Source: DATJSJ01 sp035504175
GTDB lineage: Bacteria > Pseudomonadota > Alphaproteobacteria > Acetobacterales > Acetobacteraceae
Length of the DNA: 37,851 nt
Assembly: GCA_035504175.1 (NCBI GenBank)
Contig: DATJSJ010000105.1
Coordinates: 1 to 37,851 of the forward strand
Direction of reading: 5' to 3'
Below the pieces are notes generated by a model. It saw nothing but the letters and a program-made list of their open reading frames with translations. It had not been told where the DNA came from and did not search any database. Below are positions 32,882 through 37,851 of this stretch, one piece after another. Made by a program: the position numbers and the translations under genes. Every line of letters begins with the position of its first letter. The stretch's first letter is position 1.

Positions 32882-33718
32882 CCCCTCGCGATAGCTCGGA
32901 TAACGCCAGGCGATACCGAGCGCCGCGCGGGTCGCGGCGGCGGAGACCGTGCGGTTGTCGGCCCAGAAGCTGCGCGCCATCGGACTCATCGCCGTAACGG
33001 CTTCGGCAAAATCGATCGCGACCGGCGGCGGAACTCCGAGCAGCCGTGCCGCCTCCTCGAGGACCTCGGCGGACTCGGCCGGCGTGTCGTCGACGAGGTT
33101 GAACACCCGCACGCCCGGCGGCGGGTTCTGCCCCAGCGCCGCCAGCACGGCGGCCGCGATGTCGTCGCGATGGATGCGGCCGAATCTGTGCCCCGGCCGG
33201 ACGATCCGCTGCGCGTCGCCGGCCCGGATCCGGTCGAGGGCGGAGCGGCCGGGTCCGTAGATGCCGGCCAACCGGAAGATGTCGAGCGCGCGCCCTGCGG
33301 CAATCTCGCGCCACGCTGCCTCCGCCGCGACGCGCCGGAGCGCCCGCGACGATCCCGGCCGCGGCTCACTCGTCTCGTCGACGAGACCGCCGGCGCGATC
33401 GCCATAAACGCCGGTCGAGGAGAGATAGCCGATCCAGCGCAGTGCCGGGGCCGCGGCAATGGCGGCGCCGTGGCGCAGCAGCACCGGGTCGCCCGTCTCT
33501 CCGGGCGGCGCAGTCAGCACCAGGTGCGTCGCCACGGCGATGACGTCCGCGGCATCATCGAACGCGACGATCTGCGGAGCGGCCGGAATGGCCGACTCGG
33601 CCGGCCGGGCTGCCTCGACCTGGCGGGAGGCGATCGTGACCCGCCGTCCGGCGGAAGCGGCGGCGGCCGCGATCGCCCGACCGGTGTAGCCAAGGCCGAA
33701 CAGAAGCAGGTGGTCCAT
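32837..33718 (-). CDS. NAD(P)-dependent epimerase/SDR-like protein
   Basis: A 293-residue extended-SDR-like protein. It opens MDHLLLFGLGYTGRAI with the Rossmann GLGYTG motif at 8-13. GYLSSTGVYGDRAGGLVDE holds the Ser/Tyr region of the family, IFRLAGIYGPGRSALDRI follows, and FGRIHRDDIA and FNLVDDTPAE are typical of the YeeZ-like group. The usual YxxxK is not obvious, so catalysis may differ. The substrate is unknown. It overlaps the hydrolase gene by 45 bp at its 3' end and is divergent from the TPR gene with an 89-bp spacer. Confidence 0.83.
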   Translation of the reverse strand: MDHLLLFGLGYTGRAIAAAAASAGRRVTIASRQVEAARPAESAIPAAPQIVAFDDAADVIAVATHLVLTAPPGETGDPVLLRHGAAIAAAPALRWIGYLSSTGVYGDRAGGLVDETSEPRPGSSRALRRVAAEAAWREIAAGRALDIFRLAGIYGPGRSALDRIRAGDAQRIVRPGHRFGRIHRDDIAAAVLAALGQNPPPGVRVFNLVDDTPAESAEVLEEAARLLGVPPPVAIDFAEAVTAMSPMARSFWADNRTVSAAATRAALGIAWRYPSYREGLRAILAEETGETAP

Positions 33719-33807
33719 GCCTCGCCCTCCTCGCGCCTTTCCGTGCCATCGGGGGCGCCGGCAGCAGTGCTCGACGGCGCCGGCGGTTCCCGCCAGAGTG
33801 GCGCGCC

Positions 33808-34653
33808 ATGATCATCCGGATTCCGCCGCGCGCTGCGCTGCTGGCCGGCGTTCTGCTGCTGCTCGCCGCCGGCGCGGGCGGGATGTGGTGGCGGGCCAGG
33901 CACCGCCCGGCACCACAATCCAGCACCGAGGCGGCGCCGTTGCCGGTGCCGCCATTGCCGCCGCGCATCGCCCAGGGTCCGGAATACGAGCACTGCCTGG
34001 ACATGCTGGGCAGCGATCCGGCCGGAGCCAATGACCTCGCGGAGAGCTGGGAGGCTACGGGCGGCGGCGACGGGGCGAAGCACTGCCGGGCGCTGGCCCA
34101 GATCGCGCTCGGCGACCCCGCGACTGGCGCCGCGATGCTGGAGGCGCTCGGCGGCAGCAGCACGGCCGCGGGTGCGGCGCGGGCCGCGATCTACGGTCAG
34201 GCGACCCAGGCCTGGATCATGGCCGGCGATGCCAATCGCGCCTACGGTTCGGCGACGCTGGCGCTGAGTCTGTCTCCCGACGACCCCGAGCTGCTGATCG
34301 ACCGCGCCATCGCTGCGGCCCAGCTCGAGCAATTCGCCGAGGCGACGGATGACCTCACCCGGGCACTGGCGTTGGATCCGCGCCGCCCCGACGCGCTGGT
34401 CTACCGCGCCGCGGCCTGGCGACACCTCGATCAGCCGGCGCGGGCAGAGGCGGATATCGACCGTGCGATCGCGCTCGATCCGGGCAATGCCGACGCGCTG
34501 CTGGAACGCGGCATCCTGCGCCAGCTCCGGGGCGATCGCGACGGCGCGCGCGCCGATTGGGAGCAGGCGGAGCATCTGGACCCGGACAGCGCGACGGCCG
34601 ACCTGGCGCAACAGGATCTGGCACTGCTCGATGCCGGGCCGTCGCAACAATAA
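33808..34653 (+). CDS. TPR-repeat protein with N-terminal membrane anchor
   Basis: A 281-residue protein. Residues 8-28 are a Leu/Ala-rich membrane anchor or uncleaved signal, so the rest is likely periplasmic. After a Pro-rich linker come TPR helices. DPELLIDRAIAAAQLEQFAEATDDLTRALALDPRRP and the two segments after it fit the 34-residue TPR spacing with terminal ALDP/LDP turns, three or so repeats. The earlier part (55-150) is helical and may hold degenerate repeats. Two cysteines (LCHCLD-type CLDML and KHCRAL) may pair. No partner can be named. Confidence 0.8.
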   Translation: MIIRIPPRAALLAGVLLLLAAGAGGMWWRARHRPAPQSSTEAAPLPVPPLPPRIAQGPEYEHCLDMLGSDPAGANDLAESWEATGGGDGAKHCRALAQIALGDPATGAAMLEALGGSSTAAGAARAAIYGQATQAWIMAGDANRAYGSATLALSLSPDDPELLIDRAIAAAQLEQFAEATDDLTRALALDPRRPDALVYRAAAWRHLDQPARAEADIDRAIALDPGNADALLERGILRQLRGDRDGARADWEQAEHLDPDSATADLAQQDLALLDAGPSQQ

Positions 34654-34665
34654 CCGTGGCCCCGG

Positions 34666-35334
34666 TCAGAAATCGAGATCCGCGTAGTGGGCGGGCGGGC
34701 TTATGCCGGGAATGCGGTCGGCCAGCAGCGGGCGGAAGCTCGGACGCGACTTGATCCGCGCGTACCATTCCCGCGCCGCCGGCGAGACCGTCCAGTCGAC
34801 ATCGCCGGTGAAATCGAGCGCCGAGAGATGCGCCGCGGCCGCGAAATCGGCGAGGGAAAGCGCCGCACCGCCGAGCCATTTGCGCGTCTCCGCCAGCCAG
34901 CCGATATAGCTGAGATGCTCGCGGATATTGGCGTAGCCGGCGCGCAAGGCCGCGGCGTCGGGATTGCCGCGCCCGACCAGCCGCTTGAGGTATTTCTGGC
35001 CGAGCAGGTTGTCCGTGACTTCGCGCGCGAACTTGCCGTCGATCCAGGCGACCATCCGTCGCACCTCGACCCGCTCGGCGAGGGTGCGGCCCATCAGCGG
35101 CGTGTCCGGATAGGCTTCCTCCAGATATTCGCAGATCACGCCCGAATCGGGGATGATCAGATCGTTGTCCTCAATCAGCGTGGGGACCGTTCCCGCCGCG
35201 TTCAGCCGCAGGTAGTCCGGCCGACGCTCCCACACCTTCTCGACATGCAGCTCGAACGGCAGCCGCTTCTCGGCCAGAACCAAGCGGACCTTGCGGGAAT
35301 AGGGCGAGAGCGGCAAATGATGGAGCAAGCGCAT
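34666..35334 (-). CDS. fzlA: GST-fold protein, FzlA-like
   Basis: A 222-residue protein with a thioredoxin-like N-domain (MRLLHHLPLSPYSRKVRLVLAEK, then TVPTLIEDNDLIIPDS) and a helical C-domain. The end, YARIKSRPSFRPLLADRIPG and a final HYADLDF, matches FzlA proteins of Alphaproteobacteria. FzlA is a GST homologue that binds FtsZ and supports cell division in Caulobacter, where its C-terminus matters for function. I infer the same role here; a real glutathione transferase is the alternative. The start at 35334 is at the conserved first residue. Its end converges with the TPR gene, 12 bp apart. Confidence 0.75.
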   Translation of the reverse strand: MRLLHHLPLSPYSRKVRLVLAEKRLPFELHVEKVWERRPDYLRLNAAGTVPTLIEDNDLIIPDSGVICEYLEEAYPDTPLMGRTLAERVEVRRMVAWIDGKFAREVTDNLLGQKYLKRLVGRGNPDAAALRAGYANIREHLSYIGWLAETRKWLGGAALSLADFAAAAHLSALDFTGDVDWTVSPAAREWYARIKSRPSFRPLLADRIPGISPPAHYADLDF

Positions 35335-35444
35335 GGCCGTTTCTTAAGCTATCGCGCCCCGGTCATGCCAGCCTTCGAACTCGCTCCGCAGCGCCATCGC
35401 ATGATCTGCGCGCTCACAATCGCACAAGCATCGGAGTTTCGCGC

Positions 35445-36455
35445 ATGAAGGCCGTCGGCTACCGCCGCTCCTTGCCGATCACCGACCCCGACTCGCTGCT
35501 CGACCTGGAGCTGCCGAAACCCGTGCCGCGCGGGCGCGACCTGCTGGTCGCGGTGCACGCGGTCTCGGTCAATCCGGTCGATACCAAAGTGCGCAAGCGC
35601 GCCGCGCCGCCGGAGGGCGAGGTCCGCATCCTGGGCTGGGACGCCTCCGGCGTGGTCGAGGCCGTCGGACCGGACGTCACCTGGTTCCGGCCCGGCGATC
35701 GGGTGTTCTATGCCGGCACGCTCAATCGCCAGGGCACCGACGCTGAGTTCCACCTGGTGGACGAGCGCATCGTCGGCCGCAAGCCGTCACGCCTGTCGCA
35801 CGCCGAGTCGGCGGCGCTGCCGCTCACCGCGATCACTGCATGGGAACTTTTGTTCGATCGGCTGGGCGTCGCCCCCGGCAAGCGCGAATCGGGCGCACTG
35901 CTGATCACCGGTGGCGCCGGCGGCGTCGGCTCGATCCTGATTCAGCTCGCCCGCCGACTGACCGGCCTCACCGTGATCGCGACCGCCTCGCGGCCGGAGA
36001 CGGAGGCCTGGTGCAGGGATCTCGGCGCGCATCACGTCATCGATCACAGCCGACCGCTCACCGACGAACTCGCGGCGATCGGCATCCCCGCGGTCGAGTA
36101 TGTCGCCAGCCTGACCGCGACCGACCAGCATTATGAGGCGATCGTGCGCGCCCTCGCACCGCAGGGGCGGATCGCAGTGATCGACGATCCGAAGACGCTC
36201 GACGCGATGCCGCTGAAGCAGAAATGCGCCTCGCTGGCGTGGGAATTCATGTTCGCGCGATCGATGTTCGAAACGCCGGACATGGCCGAGCAGCACCGGT
36301 TGCTGAACGAAGTGGCAGCAATGGTCGATGACGGGCTGATACGCACAACGGTCGGCGAGGCGCTCGGGCGGATCAATGCGGCCAATCTGAGGCGGGCGCA
36401 CGCGCTGCTCGAGAGCGGACGGGCGCGGGGGAAGGTGGTGCTGGAGGGGTTTTAA
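35445..36455 (+). CDS. Zinc-type alcohol dehydrogenase-like/quinone oxidoreductase (TIGR02817 type)
   Basis: A 336-residue medium-chain dehydrogenase. MKAVGYRRSLPITDPDSL opens it, VNPVDTKVRKR follows the first barrel, LGWDASGVVEAVG and FRPGDRVFYAG are the GroES-like domain, and LLITGGAGGVGSILIQLARR is the NADPH-binding Rossmann turn. The structural zinc cysteines and GHE motif of classical ADHs are missing, so a zinc-free quinone/enone reductase is likely. A GGAG sits before ATG 35445. The TAA stop codon lies in the terminal inverted repeat of the following composite element. Confidence 0.9.
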   Translation: MKAVGYRRSLPITDPDSLLDLELPKPVPRGRDLLVAVHAVSVNPVDTKVRKRAAPPEGEVRILGWDASGVVEAVGPDVTWFRPGDRVFYAGTLNRQGTDAEFHLVDERIVGRKPSRLSHAESAALPLTAITAWELLFDRLGVAPGKRESGALLITGGAGGVGSILIQLARRLTGLTVIATASRPETEAWCRDLGAHHVIDHSRPLTDELAAIGIPAVEYVASLTATDQHYEAIVRALAPQGRIAVIDDPKTLDAMPLKQKCASLAWEFMFARSMFETPDMAEQHRLLNEVAAMVDDGLIRTTVGEALGRINAANLRRAHALLESGRARGKVVLEGF

Positions 36456-36605
36456 GGAAGGCCAGGGGCTCTGCCCCTGGACCCCGCCAGAAGGCAGTCG
36501 CCTTCTGGACATTCATTCGTTTGGGTCGGAGACAGGGAGCGGGTTTCCAAAGGGCGACTGCCCTTTGGCGGGGGTCCAGGGGGCAGCGCCCCCTGGCCTT
36601 CCTTA
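36453..36605. repeat. Composite hairpin repeat, right copy, with stop codons in its terminal repeats
   Basis: A 153-bp element bounded by perfect 16-bp inverted repeats (36453-36468 and 36590-36605, TAAGGAAGGCCAGGGG and its complement). Inside are four hairpins: 36462-36480, 36487-36508, 36547-36568 and 36576-36596, each a 7-9 bp CCAGA/CCAAA/CCAGGG stem. The TAA of the oxidoreductase gene (36453-36455) and the TAA of gltB (36603-36605) are both part of the terminal repeats. The modules recur at 1-196. Confidence 0.85.
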
Positions 36606-37851
36606 CGCCCGCAGCGCCGCCTCTGCCTCGCCCAGCGGCACTTTGAGGTGCGGCAGGTAGTCCTTCGGCACCACTTGCCAGAAGCGCGCCAGGGTGCGCT
36701 CCCAATCATGCAGCAGCATGGTAGCGTAGCGGCTCGACGTCTCCGCCACGTGCCGCGCCACGAGCTCGCGCAGCACGCCTTCCCAGTGTTGGGATGCGAC
36801 GCGCTGCCACGCAAGCGTGTCGGGATTGACGCGCAGTTCGAAGCGATCGTCGGCGTCGTACACGAACGCCATGCCGCCGGTGAAGCCGGCGCCGAAATTG
36901 TCGCCGATCGCGCCGAGGATCACGACGGTGCCGCCGGTCATGTATTCGCAGCCGTTGGAGCCGCAGCCTTCCACCACGGCGACGGCGCCGGAGTTGCGCA
37001 CCGCAAAGCGCTCGCCGGCCTGGCCGGCCGCGAAGAGTGCGCCGGAGGTGGCGCCGTAGAGCACGGTATTGCCGATGATGGTGTTGTGGTTGCTGGTCAG
37101 CGCCGAGGATGGGGCCGGGTGCACGACGATGGTGGCGCCCGACAATCCCTTGCCGACATAGTCGTTGGCGTCGCCGAACACTTCCAGCTTCAGCCCGCGT
37201 ACGGCAAAGGCGCCGAGCGACTGGCCGGCGGAGCCGCGCATGCGCACGGCGACGTGGCCTTCCTGCAAGCCGGTGTCGTCGCCGGCGCCGCCGCCGAAGG
37301 TGCGGACGATCCGGGAGGAGAAGCTGGTCCCGATCGCGCGATGCGTGTTGCGAATGGTGTACTGCAACTGCATCTTTTCGCCGCGCTCGAAGAAAGCGGC
37401 GGCGTCGCGGATCATCTGGGCGTCGAGCGTCTCCGGCACCTCGTTGCGACCCTGCTGCGTGCAGTAGCGCTCGTGCGGGCCGGGATCGGCCTGCACCAGC
37501 AGCGGGTTAAGATCGAGATCGTCGAGGTATTCGGAGCCGCGGCTGACCTGCTGCAGCAGGTCGGTGCGGCCGATCACCTCGGCCAGGGTGCGCGCGCCGA
37601 GCGAGGCGAGGATGTTGCGAACGTCCTCGGCAATGAAGGAAAAGAGGTTGATCACCTTTTCCGGCGTGCCGTCGAATTTCTGCCGCAGCTTTTCGTCCTG
37701 CGTGCAGACGCCGACCGGGCAGGTGTTGGAATGGCACTGCCGCACCATGATGCAGCCCATGGCGACGAGCGAAGCGGTGCCGATGCCGAATTCCTCGGCG
37801 CCGAGCATGGCGGCGATCACCACGTCGCGGCCGGTCTTGATGCCGCCGTCG
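36603..37851 (-). CDS. gltB: Glutamate synthase large subunit, C-terminal part (cut by window edge)
   Basis: Only the C-terminal about 415 residues of GltB are here; the gene continues beyond 37851. The enzyme moves the amide nitrogen of glutamine to 2-oxoglutarate to make glutamate. Visible are the end of the FMN/synthase domain (DGGIKTGRD at the edge, then GIGTASLVAMGCIMVRQC) and the [3Fe-4S] cysteines in the CIMVRQCHSNTC pattern. The GXGXG beta-helix domain, with repeated G-x-x-G turns such as YVGKGLSGATIVV and YMTGGTVVILG, follows and the usual end is reached. The TAA stop is inside the repeat element. Confidence 0.97.
   Translation of the reverse strand, partial: DGGIKTGRDVVIAAMLGAEEFGIGTASLVAMGCIMVRQCHSNTCPVGVCTQDEKLRQKFDGTPEKVINLFSFIAEDVRNILASLGARTLAEVIGRTDLLQQVSRGSEYLDDLDLNPLLVQADPGPHERYCTQQGRNEVPETLDAQMIRDAAAFFERGEKMQLQYTIRNTHRAIGTSFSSRIVRTFGGGAGDDTGLQEGHVAVRMRGSAGQSLGAFAVRGLKLEVFGDANDYVGKGLSGATIVVHPAPSSALTSNHNTIIGNTVLYGATSGALFAAGQAGERFAVRNSGAVAVVEGCGSNGCEYMTGGTVVILGAIGDNFGAGFTGGMAFVYDADDRFELRVNPDTLAWQRVASQHWEGVLRELVARHVAETSSRYATMLLHDWERTLARFWQVVPKDYLPHLKVPLGEAEAALRA

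Noticed and set aside
1..37851. CRISPR array, tRNA/rRNA gene, transposase or phage integrase
   Set aside because: No evenly spaced direct repeats, no tRNA-like TYC arm or rRNA signature, and no transposase or integrase motifs seen.

Overview
The window is a very GC-rich (roughly 70% by eye), densely packed bacterial chromosome segment. Gene content and order (rdgB-rph-hrcA, a TIGR02300/FYDLN-acid protein, an FzlA-like GST-fold protein, GltB, and a chorismate mutase - HisC-type aminotransferase - prephenate dehydrogenase operon) point to an alphaproteobacterium. The hairpin-rich intergenic repeats are most reminiscent of Rhodospirillales/Acetobacteraceae. That assignment is inference; there is no rRNA or tRNA in the window. 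Start and stop codons of co-directional genes repeatedly overlap as GTGA or ATGA, so most neighbours look translationally coupled.

Layout. 1-196: composite hairpin repeat. 197-3076 (-): aromatic amino acid operon (chorismate mutase, aminotransferase, TyrA). 3285-5101 (+): metX-metW for methionine synthesis. 5344-15574: a surface-polysaccharide locus made of two converging operons. The + operon is manC, FkbM-type methyltransferase, a double-domain glycosyltransferase and a single glycosyltransferase. The - operon is an AlgX/AlgJ-like SGNH protein, a repeat-bearing glycosyltransferase and a DxD glycosyltransferase. A hairpin separates their 3' ends. 15785-21135: housekeeping and small genes (TIGR02300, YdcF, a methyltransferase, a long AT-rich palindrome, a SPOUT RNA methylase, an IalB-like periplasmic protein, rlmN, GNAT). 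21218-25934: phosphoribosyltransferase, MgtC, a GT4 glycosyltransferase, an N-terminally damaged beta-lactamase-family protein and a GT9 heptosyltransferase-like protein. 25974-29955: thrS, infC with a probable ATA start, and convergent rph-rdgB. 30219-36455: a NlpC/P60-like orphan, hrcA (without grpE), alpha/beta hydrolase, SDR, TPR protein, FzlA-like protein and a TIGR02817-type oxidoreductase. 36453-36605: a second composite repeat whose terminal inverted repeats contain the stop codons of both flanking genes. 36603-37851 (-): C-terminal part of gltB.

How the genes work together. ManC would supply GDP-mannose to the glycosyltransferases. The FkbM methylase and the SGNH protein could decorate the product by methylation and acetylation. 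The GT4/GT9 pair suggests additional lipopolysaccharide work. No polymerase, flippase or exporter is in the window, so the polysaccharide locus is incomplete here.

Most noteworthy: the stop-codon-supplying repeats at both ends; the about 158 bp AT-rich palindrome at 17961-18118; the non-canonical infC start; the chorismate mutase with an apparently degenerate prephenate-dehydratase/ACT-like tail; and an unrecognised papain/NlpC-like protein between rph and hrcA. I found no CRISPR array, prophage, transposase or convincing new multi-gene defence system.
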